Source of the DNA: Kitasatospora sp. SUK 42
Lineage (GTDB): Bacteria; Actinomycetota; Actinomycetes; Streptomycetales; Streptomycetaceae
Reading direction: 5' to 3'
Length of the DNA stretch: 64,000 nucleotides
Assembly: GCF_015776785.2 (NCBI RefSeq)
Contig: NZ_LFMD02000002.1
Coordinates: 832,916 to 896,915 of the forward strand
Numbering within the stretch: position 1 is the stretch's first letter; each line of letters opens with the position of its first letter. Shown here one piece after another: positions 1 to 10,157 of the stretch. Both the position numbers and the translations under genes were made by a program. The notes below the pieces were generated by a model. That model had not been told where the DNA came from. It was given only the letters and a program-made list of their open reading frames with translations, and ran no database searches.

Positions 1-1
1 G

Positions 2-775
2 CCGGCCGAGCCGGCGGAGCTGCCGCAGGCCGCCGGCAAGGGCCGGGAGGTCTCCTTCGAGCGGACGAGCTTCGCCTACCGCACCGGGAAGCAGGTGCTG
101 CCGCCCTTCGACCTGCTGATCCCGGCCGGGCAGACGGTCGCGGTGGTCGGTGCGACCGGCGCGGGCAAGTCGACGGTGGCCAAGCTGCTGGCCCGCTTCT
201 ACGACCCGACCGACGGCCGGATCCGGCTGGACGGCGTGGACCTGCGCGACCTCGCCACCCCCGAACTGCGGCGCGGGGTGGTGATGGTGACCCAGGAGTC
301 CTTCCTGTTCTCCGGGACGGTCGCCGAGAACATCGCGATCGGCCGCCCCGGTGCCACCCGCGAGGAGGTCGAGCAGGCCGCCCGCGACATCGGCGCGTAC
401 GAGTTCATCGCCGCGCTCCCCGACGGCTTCGACACCGACGTGCGCAAGCGCGGCGGCCGGATCTCGGCCGGCCAGCGCCAGCTGGTCGCCTTCGCCCGCG
501 CCCTGCTGGCCGACCCCGCCGTGCTGATCCTGGACGAGGCCACCAGTTCCCTGGACGTGCCCGGCGAGCAGGCCGTCCAACGGGCGATGCGCACGGTGCT
601 GGCCGGCCGGACGGCGGTGATCATCGCGCACCGGCTCTCCACGGTGGAGATCGCCGACCGCGTCCTGGTGATGGACCAGGGCCGGATCGTCGAGGACGGC
701 TCCCCGCAGGAGCTGATCGAGGGCTCGGGCCGCTTCGCCGCCCTCCACCGGGCCTGGAGGGACAGTCTGGTGTAA
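2..775 (+). CDS. ABC exporter, C-terminal ATP-binding part (5' end outside window)
   Basis: This is the nucleotide-binding domain of an ABC transporter, probably the C-terminal half of a fused membrane-plus-ATPase exporter. The frame is open to the left edge, so about 257 residues are visible and the membrane domain would lie outside. Walker [10 protein letters not shown] is at nt 149-175, a Q-loop follows in VTQES, the signature is SAGQRQ (near nt 464) instead of LSGGQ, Walker B is LILDEA and the switch His is in IAHR. The SAGQ variant is common in the second subunit of heterodimeric actinobacterial exporters, which suggests a partner gene upstream (inference). Substrate cannot be told from the sequence. 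The gene ends in TAA followed by a strong hairpin and converges on glgP. Confidence 0.9.
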   Translation, partial: PAEPAELPQAAGKGREVSFERTSFAYRTGKQVLPPFDLLIPAGQTVAVVGATGAGKSTVAKLLARFYDPTDGRIRLDGVDLRDLATPELRRGVVMVTQESFLFSGTVAENIAIGRPGATREEVEQAARDIGAYEFIAALPDGFDTDVRKRGGRISAGQRQLVAFARALLADPAVLILDEATSSLDVPGEQAVQRAMRTVLAGRTAVIIAHRLSTVEIADRVLVMDQGRIVEDGSPQELIEGSGRFAALHRAWRDSLV

Positions 776-785
776 AACGACCCCT

Positions 786-818
786 TGTGGATCTTCGCCG
801 GTCCGGCGAAGATCCACA
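786..818 (+). terminator. Hairpin terminator after ABC exporter gene
   Basis: A perfect inverted repeat with 15-16 bp arms (TGTGGATCTTCGCCGG and its complement) starts 11 nt after the exporter stop codon. There is no T-tract, as is usual in high-GC actinobacteria. It probably ends the exporter transcript. Confidence 0.7.
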
Positions 819-911
819 GGACGACCTCCGAGGCCCGGCCCGGCCTCGGCCCCACAGTTGTGCCCGTCCGGGTGCGCCGTCACGCACCCGGGCGGGCCGC
901 CTCCTGCCGAA

Positions 912-957
912 CGCACCGACCGGCCGCCTCCCCGAGGGGCGGCGGCCGGTCGGTGCG
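912..957 (-). terminator. Hairpin terminator of glgP
   Basis: Arms of 17 bp (912-928 and 941-957) pair perfectly, and the inner CCCC/GGGG can extend the stem. It lies 3 nt beyond the glgP stop codon and faces the exporter gene, so it probably terminates glgP and blocks read-through from both sides. Confidence 0.7.
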
Positions 958-960
958 GCG

Positions 961-3627
961 TCAGCGCAGCAGCCCCGCGTCCATCCCCGCCGACTCGGCC
1001 GGGAGGGCGACCAGCCCCGGCTCGGCCGGGGAGGCCAGCCGGGGGTGCGCGGGCAGCACCCGCACGGTGTAGCCGAACGGGCCGGTGCGGCAGAGCTCCA
1101 GCGAGCCCTCGTAGCGGGTGCGGCCGTCCAGGTCCGGGCCGCCGACGGGCTTGAGGGCGAGCAGGCGGGCGTCCGAGATGCCGTCCGTCTCGTCCACCCG
1201 GCCGGAGACCACCTGCACCTCGACGTCGCCCGGCTCCAGCGCCCCGAGCGCGACCAGCACCCGCAGCGCCAGCGAGTCGCCCAGCTCCTGCGCCTCGGTC
1301 GGGCAGTCCGCCTCGACGTGCTCGACCCGCACGGCCGGCCAGCCGTCCCGGACCTTCGCCTTCCAGGCCGCCAGCTCCCGCGCCGGCGCGTGCCGGCCCA
1401 CCGCCAGCTCCCGCTGGGCCAGCGCCGCCGGGGCGTACAGCCGCTCGACGTACTCGCGGACCATCCGCCCGGCCAGCACCTTGGGCCCGAGGGTGACGAG
1501 GGTGTGCCGGACCATGGCGATCCAGCGGTGCGGCAGCCCGTCGCCGTCGCGGTCGTAGAACCGGGCGGCGACCTGCTCCTCGATCAGGTCGTACAGCGCG
1601 GCGGCCTCGATGTCGTCGCGCCGCTCGGCCTCGCTGCTCTCCGGGTCGAGCACGCCGCCGGCCTCGTCGGCGGTGGGGATCGCCCAGCCGTTCTGGCCGT
1701 CGTACCACTCGTCCCACCAGCCGTCCAGGACGGACAGGTTGAGGCAGCCGTTGAGTGCGGCCTTCATCCCGGAGGTGCCGCAGGCCTCCAGCGGCCGCAG
1801 CGGGTTGTTCAGCCAGACGTCGCAGCCCGGGTAGAGGCGCTGGGCCATCGCCATGTCGTAGTCCGGCAGGAAGACGATCCGGTGCCGCACCGCCGGGTCG
1901 TCGGCGAAGGCGACCATCTGCTGGATCAGCCGCTTGCCGCCGTCGTCGGCCGGGTGGGCCTTGCCGGCCACCACGATCTGCACCGGCCGGGTCGGGTGCA
2001 GCAGCAGGGCGCGCAGCCGGTCCGGGTCGCGCAGCATCAGGGTGAGCCGCTTGTACGAGGGCACCCGGCGGGCGAAGCCGATGGTGAGCACGTCGGGGTC
2101 GAGCACCGAGGAGACCCAGCCGAGCTCGGCCTCGCCGGCCCCGCGCTGGCGCCAGGAGGCGCGCAGCCGGCGGCGGGCCTCGTCCACCAGCTGGCTGCGC
2201 AGGGCGCGCCGCAGGTCCCAGATCTCGGTGTCGCCGATCCTCTCCAGGCCGGTCCAGCGCTGGGTGTCGCCGGTGGTCATCGCCTCCTCCGCGCGCTCCG
2301 CGCCGAGTTCGGCGGCGCCGAGGCGGACGACCGCCGGGTCGATCCAGGTGGTGGCGTGGACCCCGTTGGTGACGGAGGTGATCGGCACCTCGGCGGGGTC
2401 GAAGCCGGGCCAGAGGCCGTTGAACATCGACCGGCTGACCTCGCCGTGCAGGGTGGAGACCCCGTTGGCCCGCTGGGCGAGCCGCAGGCCCATCGCGGCC
2501 ATGTTGAACAGCTTCGGGTCCCCGTCGCGCCAGGTCTCGGCGCCGAGCGCGAGCACCTGGTCGACCGGGACGCCGGGCAGCGCGGCGTCACCGCCGAAGT
2601 GGCGGGCGACCAGCTCGCGGTCGAAGCGGTCGATGCCGGCCGGGACGGGTGTGTGGGTGGTGAACAGGGTGCCGGCCCGGACGGACTCCAGGGCGGCGGC
2701 GAAGTCCAGTCCGGCCGTGCCGTCGGCGACCAGTTCGCGGATGCGCTCCACGCCGAGGAAGCCGGCGTGGCCCTCGTTGGTGTGGAAGACCTCGGGGGCG
2801 GGGTGCCCGGTGAGCCGGCAGTAGGCGCGCACGGCCCTCACGCCGCCGATGCCGAGCAGCATCTCCTGGAGCAGCCGGTGCTCGCTGCCGCCGCCGTAGA
2901 GCCGGTCGGTGACGTCGCGCTCGGCGGGCGAGTTGGACTCGATGTCGGAGTCGAGCAGCAGCAGCGGGACCCGCCCCACCTGGGCCTTCCAGATGTGGGC
3001 GGCCAGGGTGCGGCCACCGGGCAGGGCGAGGTCGACCCGGCTCGGGGTGCCGTCGGCCTCCCGGAGCAGGCTGACCGCGAGTTCGTCCGGGTCCAGCAGG
3101 GGGTAGCGCTCCTGCTGCCAGCCGTTGCGGTCGAGCGACTGCCGGAAGTAGCCGTGCCGGTAGAAGAGCCCGACGCCGATGATCGGGACGCCGAGGTCGC
3201 TGGCGGCCTTGAGGTGGTCGCCGGCCAGGATGCCGAGACCGCCCGAGTACTGCGGCAGCGTGGCGGCGATTCCGTACTCGGGCGAGAAGTAGGCGATCGC
3301 GGCGGGCGTCGGGGTGGCGTCGGCGTCCTGCCGGGTCTGGTACCAGCGCGGGCCGGAGAGGTAGTCGCGCAGGTCGTCGGCGAGGTCGCCGAGTCTGCGC
3401 AGGAACCGCCGGTCGACGGCGAGCGCGGCGAGTCGGGCGGCCGGGACCTCCCCGAGCAGCCGCACCGGGTCCTCGCCGGTCGCGGCCCAGACCTCCGGGT
3501 CCACGGACCGGAAGAGGTCCCTGGTCTCGGGGTGCCAGGACCAGCGCAGGTTGAGGGCCAGCTCGTGCAACGGCTGGAGTTGTTCGGGCAGGACGGTGCG
3601 GACGGTGAATCTGCGGATTGCCTTCAC
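961..3627 (-). CDS. glgP: Alpha-glucan (glycogen) phosphorylase
   Basis: This PLP enzyme (GT35) releases glucose-1-phosphate from storage alpha-glucan. The protein has 888 residues with an N-terminal DUF3417-type region and the phosphorylase core. The PLP lysine lies in the motif EACGTSGMKAALNG (Lys622 when numbered from the GTG). I chose the GTG at 3627 because the protein then begins VKAIRRFTV like actinobacterial relatives. The longer frame to 3687 adds 20 residues without family resemblance. No Shine-Dalgarno precedes the GTG; a TACGCT hexamer lies 8 nt upstream, so the message may be leaderless. The gene is divergent from glgE, placing glucan breakdown opposite the synthesis operon. Confidence 0.93.
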   Translation of the reverse strand: MKAIRRFTVRTVLPEQLQPLHELALNLRWSWHPETRDLFRSVDPEVWAATGEDPVRLLGEVPAARLAALAVDRRFLRRLGDLADDLRDYLSGPRWYQTRQDADATPTPAAIAYFSPEYGIAATLPQYSGGLGILAGDHLKAASDLGVPIIGVGLFYRHGYFRQSLDRNGWQQERYPLLDPDELAVSLLREADGTPSRVDLALPGGRTLAAHIWKAQVGRVPLLLLDSDIESNSPAERDVTDRLYGGGSEHRLLQEMLLGIGGVRAVRAYCRLTGHPAPEVFHTNEGHAGFLGVERIRELVADGTAGLDFAAALESVRAGTLFTTHTPVPAGIDRFDRELVARHFGGDAALPGVPVDQVLALGAETWRDGDPKLFNMAAMGLRLAQRANGVSTLHGEVSRSMFNGLWPGFDPAEVPITSVTNGVHATTWIDPAVVRLGAAELGAERAEEAMTTGDTQRWTGLERIGDTEIWDLRRALRSQLVDEARRRLRASWRQRGAGEAELGWVSSVLDPDVLTIGFARRVPSYKRLTLMLRDPDRLRALLLHPTRPVQIVVAGKAHPADDGGKRLIQQMVAFADDPAVRHRIVFLPDYDMAMAQRLYPGCDVWLNNPLRPLEACGTSGMKAALNGCLNLSVLDGWWDEWYDGQNGWAIPTADEAGGVLDPESSEAERRDDIEAAALYDLIEEQVAARFYDRDGDGLPHRWIAMVRHTLVTLGPKVLAGRMVREYVERLYAPAALAQRELAVGRHAPARELAAWKAKVRDGWPAVRVEHVEADCPTEAQELGDSLALRVLVALGALEPGDVEVQVVSGRVDETDGISDARLLALKPVGGPDLDGRTRYEGSLELCRTGPFGYTVRVLPAHPRLASPAEPGLVALPAESAGMDAGLLR

Positions 3628-4273
3628 AGGCGTGAAGCGTAGCCGCGACGATCGGCCTGACAGCGGGTCAAGCGGACTATTGGGCATCCGTTCGGGCTAT
3701 TGATGAGATCGCATTCGGCGCATTGGTCTGCACGGGGGGCGCGCGAGGCGCACATTCCGGGGTGACGCGCTACCAATACGTGAACTCTGCGGTACGGATC
3801 CATTTCCGGCTGCTCACCCACCCCGGACAAAGCCTGAAACTACTGTCGTACCGCTGCGAAAACCACGCCGCCGGTGCGAGGATGACCGGAGGTCGTTGAT
3901 GCTGCGGGGACAACGACGACGGGTGGCGTCCCCCGAGTAGCAGCACGTCCGAATCCTTTTCGCGTTGACCGTTCCCCATCTCCCTTAGCCCATTCGGCGC
4001 TCGCCGGACACCGGCGCGTGTCCTCGCCCCCGGTCGGCTCGTTCACGGGTCGACCGGGTCGCCCAGGGGTGTTCCCCCGGAGGCGTGCGCCGGGACGCGC
4101 ACGGGCGCCGGGGCCTCCCGCCACCGGCTCGGCGGGCGCCGGGCAGGTTGCCGGGGACAGCGACGCGGGCAGGCTCCGGTCGCACGTCCTCCCCACCCAG
4201 CAGTCCTCCCGGTACTCCCCCGGCCCGCCCCCGGCCGGCGGGAGCTGCCGCCGATCTCGGGCAGGAGCTTGGC
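3628..4273. promoter_or_regulatory. Divergent glgP/glgE intergenic region
   Basis: This 646-base gap separates divergent glgP and glgE and holds no convincing gene. For glgP, TACGCT (3641-3636, minus strand) lies 8 nt before its GTG. For glgE, TTGACC at 3965-3970 followed by TAGCCC at 3986-3991 is a possible promoter, but the 15-nt spacer is short. The glgE leader would then be about 280 nt. The glgE ribosome site AGGAG is at 4263-4267. Confidence 0.4.
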
Positions 4274-6631
4274 ATGCACGGCGACACGCGGGACCAGTCC
4301 ACACCGATGGCCGAAGGCCTCGACGCAGCGGTCGCGGAATCCACCGGACGGATGGATTCTGACACTCGGACAGACCCGGCGATGCCGTCGCCCAGGGTGT
4401 CCGGAGCGGTCCGTACCGAATCCTCCGCAGCACAGCCCTCCGCTGGGACCCGACAACCCGGGGTCGAGGAGGGCGGGACCACGGCAGCCCGCAGGCGCAC
4501 CACCACCACGCGCCGCGCCACCGCCACCACGACGGCCACCACCCGCCGGGCCGCCGACCCCGGCTCCGCCGCGCCCGCCACCGGCAGGAGCGGCGCCAGG
4601 AGCACCACCGCCAAGAGCGGCACCGCCAAGACCGCCACCAAGCCCTCCGCCCGCAAGACGACAGAGAGCGACACCGTGATCGGCCGCATCCCCGTCCTGG
4701 ACGTCAGCCCCCTCGTCGACTCCGGCCGCCGCCCGGCCAAGGCCGTCGTCGGCGAGACCTTCCTGGTCACCGCGACCGTCTTCCGCGAGGGCCACGACGC
4801 CGTCAACGCCAACGTCGTGCTGCGCGACCCCCGCGGCCGCAGCGGCCCGTGGACACCGATGCGCGAGCTCGCCGAGGGCACCGACCGCTGGGGCGCGTAC
4901 GTCACCCCGACCGCGCCGGGCCGCTGGTCGTACCTGGTGGAGGCGTGGAGCGACCCGGTCGCCACCTGGCGCAGGACCGCCGCGATCAAGCTGCCGGCCG
5001 GGATCGACACCGCGCTGGTACTGGAGGAGGGCGCCCGGCTGCTGGAGCAGGCCGCCGCCGGGGTGCCGAAGAAGGAGGGCCGCGCGCACGTGCTGACCGC
5101 CGCCGACGCGCTGCGCGACCCGGGGCTGCCGCCGCTGTCCCGGCTGGCCGCCGCGCTCGCCCCCGAGGTGCTGGAGCTGCTGACCCGCTATCCGCTGCGC
5201 GAGCTGGTCAGCGCCTCCCGGCCGCTGCCGCTCCAAGTGGACCGGGAGCGCGCGCTGTTCGGCTCCTGGTACGAGTTCTTCCCCCGTTCGGAGGGCGCCG
5301 TGGTGGACCCGAGCGGCGTCGAGCCGCCGCGCTCGGGCACCCTGCGCACCGCCGCCGAGCGGCTGCCCGCGGTCGCCGCGATGGGCTTCGACGTGGTCTA
5401 CCTGCCGCCGGTCCACCCGATCGGACGAGCCTTCCGCAAGGGTCCGGACAACACCCTGACGGCCGGTCCGCACGACGTCGGCTCACCCTGGGCGATCGGC
5501 TCCCCCGAGGGCGGCCACGACGCGGTCCACCCGGACCTCGGCACCATCGAGGACTTCGACCACTTCGTCGCCGAGGCGCAGGCGCTGCACCTGGAGGTGG
5601 CGCTGGACTTCGCCCTCCAGTGCTCCCCGGACCACCCGTGGGTGAACAAGCACCCGGAATGGTTCAGTCACCGCGCGGACGGCACCATCGCTTACGCGGA
5701 GAACCCGCCGAAGAAGTACCAGGACATCTATCCGATCAACTTCGACCAGGACATGGAAGGAATCGTCAAGGAAACCATCCGGATCCTTCGGTTCTGGATG
5801 GCCCACGGCGTCCGGATCTTCCGGGTCGACAACCCGCACACCAAACCGGTGGTGTTCTGGGAGAAGGTGCTCGGCGACATCGCCCGCACCGATCCCGACG
5901 TCGTGTTCCTGGCGGAGGCCTTCACCCGGCCGGCGATGATGCACGCCCTGGCGAAGATCGGTTTCCACCAGTCGTACACGTACTTCACCTGGCGCAACAC
6001 CAAAACGGAACTCACCGAGTACCTCACCGAACTCACCGGCGCCCCGGCCGCCTACATGCGGCCCAACTTCTTCGCCAACACCCCGGACATCCTGCACGAC
6101 TTCCTCCAGCACGGCGGCCGCGCCGCCTTCGCGATCCGCGCGGTGCTCGCCGCCACCCTCTCCCCCAGCTACGGCGTCTACGCCGGCTACGAGCTGTTCG
6201 AGAACGAGCCGGCCCACCCGGGCTCCGAGGAGTACCTGCACTCGGAGAAGTACGAACTGCGCCCGCGCGACTGGAGCGCCGCCGACACCCTCGCCCCGCT
6301 GCTCACCGTGCTGAACCGGCTGCGCCGCCGGCACCCCGCCCTCCAGCAGCTGCGCGACCTGCGCTTCCACCCCACCGACAACGAGCAGGTGCTCGCCTAC
6401 TCCAAGACCGCGACCACCGCCGAGGGCCTGATCGACCAGGTCGTCACCGTGGTCAACCTCGACCCGCACCACGTCCGGGAGGCCACCGTCACGCTCGACG
6501 GCGACGGCCCGTACACGGTGCACGACGAGCTCACCGGCGCCGTCTACACCTGGGGCCGGCACAACTACGTCCGGCTCGATCCCTCAGCCGAGCCGGCTCA
6601 CCTCCTCACGGTTCGGAGGAACCCAGCGTGA
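4274..6631 (+). CDS. glgE: Alpha-1,4-glucan:maltose-1-phosphate maltosyltransferase
   Basis: GlgE (GH13_3) transfers maltosyl units from alpha-maltose-1-phosphate onto alpha-1,4-glucan. Motif positions give the nucleophile Asp519 ([10 protein letters not shown]), acid/base Glu548 (FLAEAF) and third acid Asp605 (NTPDIL). These sit exactly 125 residues beyond the positions I recall for S. coelicolor GlgE1 (394, 423, 480). The ATG at 4274 has an AGGAG site with 6-nt spacing. It gives 785 residues, including an N-terminal extension rich in Thr, Ala and Arg that the family usually lacks. A GTG at 4676 would remove the extension but has only a poor ribosome site. The TGA overlaps the treS GTG, so the two are translationally coupled. 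Confidence 0.93.
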   Translation: MHGDTRDQSTPMAEGLDAAVAESTGRMDSDTRTDPAMPSPRVSGAVRTESSAAQPSAGTRQPGVEEGGTTAARRRTTTTRRATATTTATTRRAADPGSAAPATGRSGARSTTAKSGTAKTATKPSARKTTESDTVIGRIPVLDVSPLVDSGRRPAKAVVGETFLVTATVFREGHDAVNANVVLRDPRGRSGPWTPMRELAEGTDRWGAYVTPTAPGRWSYLVEAWSDPVATWRRTAAIKLPAGIDTALVLEEGARLLEQAAAGVPKKEGRAHVLTAADALRDPGLPPLSRLAAALAPEVLELLTRYPLRELVSASRPLPLQVDRERALFGSWYEFFPRSEGAVVDPSGVEPPRSGTLRTAAERLPAVAAMGFDVVYLPPVHPIGRAFRKGPDNTLTAGPHDVGSPWAIGSPEGGHDAVHPDLGTIEDFDHFVAEAQALHLEVALDFALQCSPDHPWVNKHPEWFSHRADGTIAYAENPPKKYQDIYPINFDQDMEGIVKETIRILRFWMAHGVRIFRVDNPHTKPVVFWEKVLGDIARTDPDVVFLAEAFTRPAMMHALAKIGFHQSYTYFTWRNTKTELTEYLTELTGAPAAYMRPNFFANTPDILHDFLQHGGRAAFAIRAVLAATLSPSYGVYAGYELFENEPAHPGSEEYLHSEKYELRPRDWSAADTLAPLLTVLNRLRRRHPALQQLRDLRFHPTDNEQVLAYSKTATTAEGLIDQVVTVVNLDPHHVREATVTLDGDGPYTVHDELTGAVYTWGRHNYVRLDPSAEPAHLLTVRRNPA

Positions 6632-8352
6632 CAGTGAACGAGCCCGTCCCCGACACCTTCCCCGAGACCTCGAAGAAGAAGCTCGACCCCGAGTGGTTCA
6701 AGCGTGCGGTCTTCTACGAGGTCCTGGTGCGGTCCTTCCAGGACAGCAACGGCGACGGGGTCGGGGACCTGAAGGGGCTCACGGCCAAGCTCGACTACCT
6801 CCAGTGGCTCGGGATCGACTGCCTCTGGCTCCCGCCGTTCTTCGCCTCGCCGCTGCGCGACGGCGGGTACGACGTCTCCGACTACACGTCGGTGCTGCCG
6901 GAGTTCGGCGACCTCGCCGACTTCATGGAGTTCGTCGACGCCGCGCACGCCCGCGGCATGCGCATCGTCATCGACTTCGTCATGAACCACACCAGCGACC
7001 AGCACCCGTGGTTCCAGGCCTCGCGGACCGACCCCGACGGTCCGTACGGCGACTTCTACATGTGGGCCGACGACGACAAGCAGTACCCGGACGCCCGGAT
7101 CATCTTCGTCGACACCGAGACCTCCAACTGGACGTACGACCCGGTCCGCAAGCAGTACTACTGGCACCGGTTCTTCTCGCACCAGCCGGACCTCAACTAC
7201 GACAACCCCCGGGTCCAGGACGAGATGATCGCCGGACTGCGGTTCTGGCTCGACCTCGGCATCGACGGCTTCCGGCTGGACGCCGTGCCCTACCTGTTCG
7301 CCCGTGAGGGCACCAACTGCGAGAACCTGCCGGAGACCCACGAGTTCCTCCAGCGGGTCCGCAAGGAGATCGACGCCAACTACCCCGACACGGTGCTGCT
7401 CGCCGAGGCGAACCAGTGGCCGGAGGACGTCGTCGACTACTTCGGCGACTTCGCCTCCGGCGGCGACGAGTGCCACATGGCGTTCCACTTCCCGGTGATG
7501 CCGCGGATCTTCATGGCGGTGCGCCGCGAGTCCCGCTACCCGGTGTCGGAGATCCTCTCCAAGACCCCGCAGATCCCGGGCGGCTGCCAGTGGGGCATCT
7601 TCCTGCGCAACCACGACGAGCTGACCCTGGAGATGGTCACCGACGAGGAACGCGACTACATGTACGCGGAGTACGCCAAGGACCCCCGGATGCGCGCCAA
7701 CGTGGGCATCCGCCGCCGGCTCGCCCCGCTGCTGGAGAACGACCGCAACCAGATCGAGCTGTTCACCGCCCTGCTGTTCTCCCTGCCGGGCTCGCCGGTG
7801 CTCTACTACGGGGACGAGATCGGCATGGGCGACAACATCTGGCTGGGCGACCGGGACGGCGTGCGCACGCCGATGCAGTGGACCCCGGACCGCAACGCGG
7901 GTTTCTCCTCCGCCGACCCGGGCAGGCTCAGTCTGCCACCCATCATGGACCCGGTGTACGGCTACCAGGTGACCAACGTCGAAGCGCAGCAGAGCAGTTC
8001 GAGTTCGCTGCTGCACTGGACGCGTCGCATGATCGAGATCCGCAAGCTCAATCCGGCCTTCGGCCTCGGCACCTACGCCGAACTGCCGTCCAGCAACCCC
8101 GCCGTGCTGGCCTTCGTGCGCGAGTACGAGGGGGACCTGGTCATGTGCGTGAACAACTTCTCGCGGTTCGCGCAGCCGACCGAGCTGGACCTGCGGCAGT
8201 ACGGCGGGCGGTACCCGGTCGAGCTGATCGGCGGGGTGCGCTTCCCGTCGATCGGCGAGTGGCCCTACCTGCTCACCCTGGCCGGGCACGGCTTCTACTG
8301 GTTCCAGCTCCGGCAGCCCCCGCGCCTGAGCGGGACCAGGCGGCCGAAGTAA
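6628..8352 (+). CDS. treS: Trehalose synthase (maltose alpha-D-glucosyltransferase)
   Basis: TreS (GH13_16) interconverts trehalose and maltose and here feeds maltose to Pep2 and GlgE. The protein has 574 residues. Catalytic residues read directly are Asp218 in GFRLDAV, Glu260 in LLAEANQW and Asp330 in RNHDELT. The start is a GTG with GGAGGA 7 nt upstream, overlapping the glgE stop as GTGA. The same frame stays open far upstream across glgE, but that part is a shadow of the high-GC code. A 262-nt gap with a hairpin follows before the maltokinase gene. TreS is often fused to or complexed with Pep2 in actinobacteria; here they are separate genes. Confidence 0.95.
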   Translation: MTVNEPVPDTFPETSKKKLDPEWFKRAVFYEVLVRSFQDSNGDGVGDLKGLTAKLDYLQWLGIDCLWLPPFFASPLRDGGYDVSDYTSVLPEFGDLADFMEFVDAAHARGMRIVIDFVMNHTSDQHPWFQASRTDPDGPYGDFYMWADDDKQYPDARIIFVDTETSNWTYDPVRKQYYWHRFFSHQPDLNYDNPRVQDEMIAGLRFWLDLGIDGFRLDAVPYLFAREGTNCENLPETHEFLQRVRKEIDANYPDTVLLAEANQWPEDVVDYFGDFASGGDECHMAFHFPVMPRIFMAVRRESRYPVSEILSKTPQIPGGCQWGIFLRNHDELTLEMVTDEERDYMYAEYAKDPRMRANVGIRRRLAPLLENDRNQIELFTALLFSLPGSPVLYYGDEIGMGDNIWLGDRDGVRTPMQWTPDRNAGFSSADPGRLSLPPIMDPVYGYQVTNVEAQQSSSSSLLHWTRRMIEIRKLNPAFGLGTYAELPSSNPAVLAFVREYEGDLVMCVNNFSRFAQPTELDLRQYGGRYPVELIGGVRFPSIGEWPYLLTLAGHGFYWFQLRQPPRLSGTRRPK

Positions 8353-8410
8353 CGATCCGCCGCACCCGCCGCACCCCGCCGGACACCGTTCCGAACAGCA
8401 CCACCAGACC

Positions 8411-8447
8411 CTCCGGGGGCGCGAGTTGAACCCCCGCGCCCCCGGAG
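8411..8447 (+). terminator. Hairpin after treS
   Basis: Arms CTCCGGGGGCGCG (8411-8423) and its complement (8435-8447) form a perfect 13-bp stem followed by TTCTCT. It could partly terminate or stabilise the glgE-treS message before pep2. Confidence 0.55.
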
Positions 8448-8614
8448 TTCTCTGCACCACCGGTACGGAGAACAGCCCAACGGCCACCCACACGAAGGCG
8501 TGACACCCGAGCCGTGCTCGCGTGCCGCGACCGCCGCGCCGCCGCAATCCGGAAGACTGACGGACCCGGCCACCACCCGTCGGGCAGTCCGCATGCTTCC
8601 GGGGAAAGGGAGTC

Positions 8615-10087
8615 ATGTCCGAAACCTCCCGTTCTCAAGCCCATGTGCAGCACGACGCGCCGGCGGGCGCGCGGAGCACCGGGGTCCGGAGAACCACCCT
8701 GGGGGTCAGCGAACTCGTCCAGGCGGCCCTGCCGCTGATCGCCGAGTGGCTCCCCACCCAGCGCTGGTACGCCGGGAAGGGACGGCCCATCACCGGGCTC
8801 GTCCCCGTGGTCGGCACCCCGCTCCAGGTCGGCGACCCCGCCCTGCTGCACCTGCTACTACGGGTCGAGCACGCCAGCACGGCCGGCGCCCCGCACGGCG
8901 ACATCTACCAGCTCCTGCTCGGCATCCGCTCGGCCGGGCCGACGGACATCGAACCCGGCGCCGTGCTCGGCCGGCTCAGCCAGGGCCCGTACGACGGCGC
9001 CGCCCTCTACGACGCGGTGCACGACCCCGAGCTCACCGGGCGGCTACTGGAACACCTGGCCACCGGCGACCGCTTCGGCGCACTGTCCTTCCGCCGCACC
9101 CCCGGCTCCGGACTGCCCACCAACCTCCCCGGCCGGGCCTCCACCGCCGAACAGTCCAACAGCTCGGTCATCTACGGCACCTCGTACATCCTCAAGCTGT
9201 TCCGGCGCATCCACCCCGGCACCAACCCCGACCTGGAGCTCTCGCTCGCCCTCTCCCGGGCCGGCTCCACCCGCATCCCCCGGGTCGCCGCCTGGTTCGA
9301 GAGCCGGATGGAACGCGCCGAGCCCGCCACCCTCGGACTGCTGCAGCGCTACCTGCCGGACGCCGAGGACGGCTGGGAGCTCGCCCTCGACCAGGTCGGC
9401 CGGCTCAAGGGCGACCGCTCCCCCGGCAACTTCGCGATCGAGGCGCACCGGCTCGGCCGGGCCACCGCCGAGGTGCACCGGGTGCTCGCCCGCTCGATGC
9501 CGGTCGCCCGGCTCGACCGCGCCCAGACCGGACGGCTCGCCACCGCGATGGCCGACCGGCTGGACAGCGCCGTCGCCGCCGTCCCCGGGCTGCTGCGCTT
9601 CCGGGCCGCGCTGCGCGCCGCCTTCCAGCAGCTCGCCGACGCCCACCCGGACGGCCTACCGGTCCAGCGCATCCACGGCGACCTGCACCTGGGGCAGGCG
9701 ATGCGCACCCCGCACGGCTGGGTCCTGCTGGACTTCGAGGGCGAGCCCGCCAAGTCCGTCAACGAACGCCGCGAGCCGCAGCCCGCCCTGCGCGACATCG
9801 CCGCGATGCTCCGCTCCTTCGACTACGCGGCCGCCCACCTGCTGGCCGGCGGCCCGGTCGACCCCGAGCTGGCCCACCTCGCCGCCGCCTGGGCCCAGCG
9901 CAACCGCACCGCCTTCTGCGCCGGCTACACCGCCGGGGGCGGCGCCGACCCGGCGGCCTCACCGGAGCTGATGCGGGCGCTGGAGATCGACAAGGCGGTG
10001 TACGAGGTGGTGTACGAGGCCCGGCACCGGCCCGGCTGGCTGCCGATCCCACTGGCCGCGATCAACCGGCTGGCCCTCAGCGTCTGA
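8615..10087 (+). CDS. pep2: Maltokinase
   Basis: Pep2 (Mak) phosphorylates maltose with ATP to maltose-1-phosphate, the GlgE donor. The protein has 490 residues. The C-terminal half has the aminoglycoside-phosphotransferase-like kinase motifs HGDLHLGQ (His354, Asp356) and DFEGEP (Asp373). An N-terminal cap domain contains LPTQRWYAGKGR, typical of maltokinases. The ATG has a GGGAG-like site just upstream. It sits between treS and glgB in the classical GlgE-pathway order, 70 nt before glgB. The gene symbol is mak in some genomes. Confidence 0.93.
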   Translation: MSETSRSQAHVQHDAPAGARSTGVRRTTLGVSELVQAALPLIAEWLPTQRWYAGKGRPITGLVPVVGTPLQVGDPALLHLLLRVEHASTAGAPHGDIYQLLLGIRSAGPTDIEPGAVLGRLSQGPYDGAALYDAVHDPELTGRLLEHLATGDRFGALSFRRTPGSGLPTNLPGRASTAEQSNSSVIYGTSYILKLFRRIHPGTNPDLELSLALSRAGSTRIPRVAAWFESRMERAEPATLGLLQRYLPDAEDGWELALDQVGRLKGDRSPGNFAIEAHRLGRATAEVHRVLARSMPVARLDRAQTGRLATAMADRLDSAVAAVPGLLRFRAALRAAFQQLADAHPDGLPVQRIHGDLHLGQAMRTPHGWVLLDFEGEPAKSVNERREPQPALRDIAAMLRSFDYAAAHLLAGGPVDPELAHLAAAWAQRNRTAFCAGYTAGGGADPAASPELMRALEIDKAVYEVVYEARHRPGWLPIPLAAINRLALSV

Positions 10088-10157
10088 ATCCGCCCCGTGC
10101 CGCCCGCTCAGAGTTCCGCCCGGAGTTCGCCCACCCCCGCCGCAGGAGGACCACGCC

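Noticed and set aside
787-3642. 951-residue frame opposite glgP
   Set aside because: It is a shadow of glgP codons; composition is His/Val/Gly/Arg-rich without family motifs.
4849-6627. Upstream extension of the treS frame across glgE
   Set aside because: It overlaps the true glgE frame and is Arg/Pro/Gly-rich noise; treS starts at GTG 6628 with a good ribosome site.
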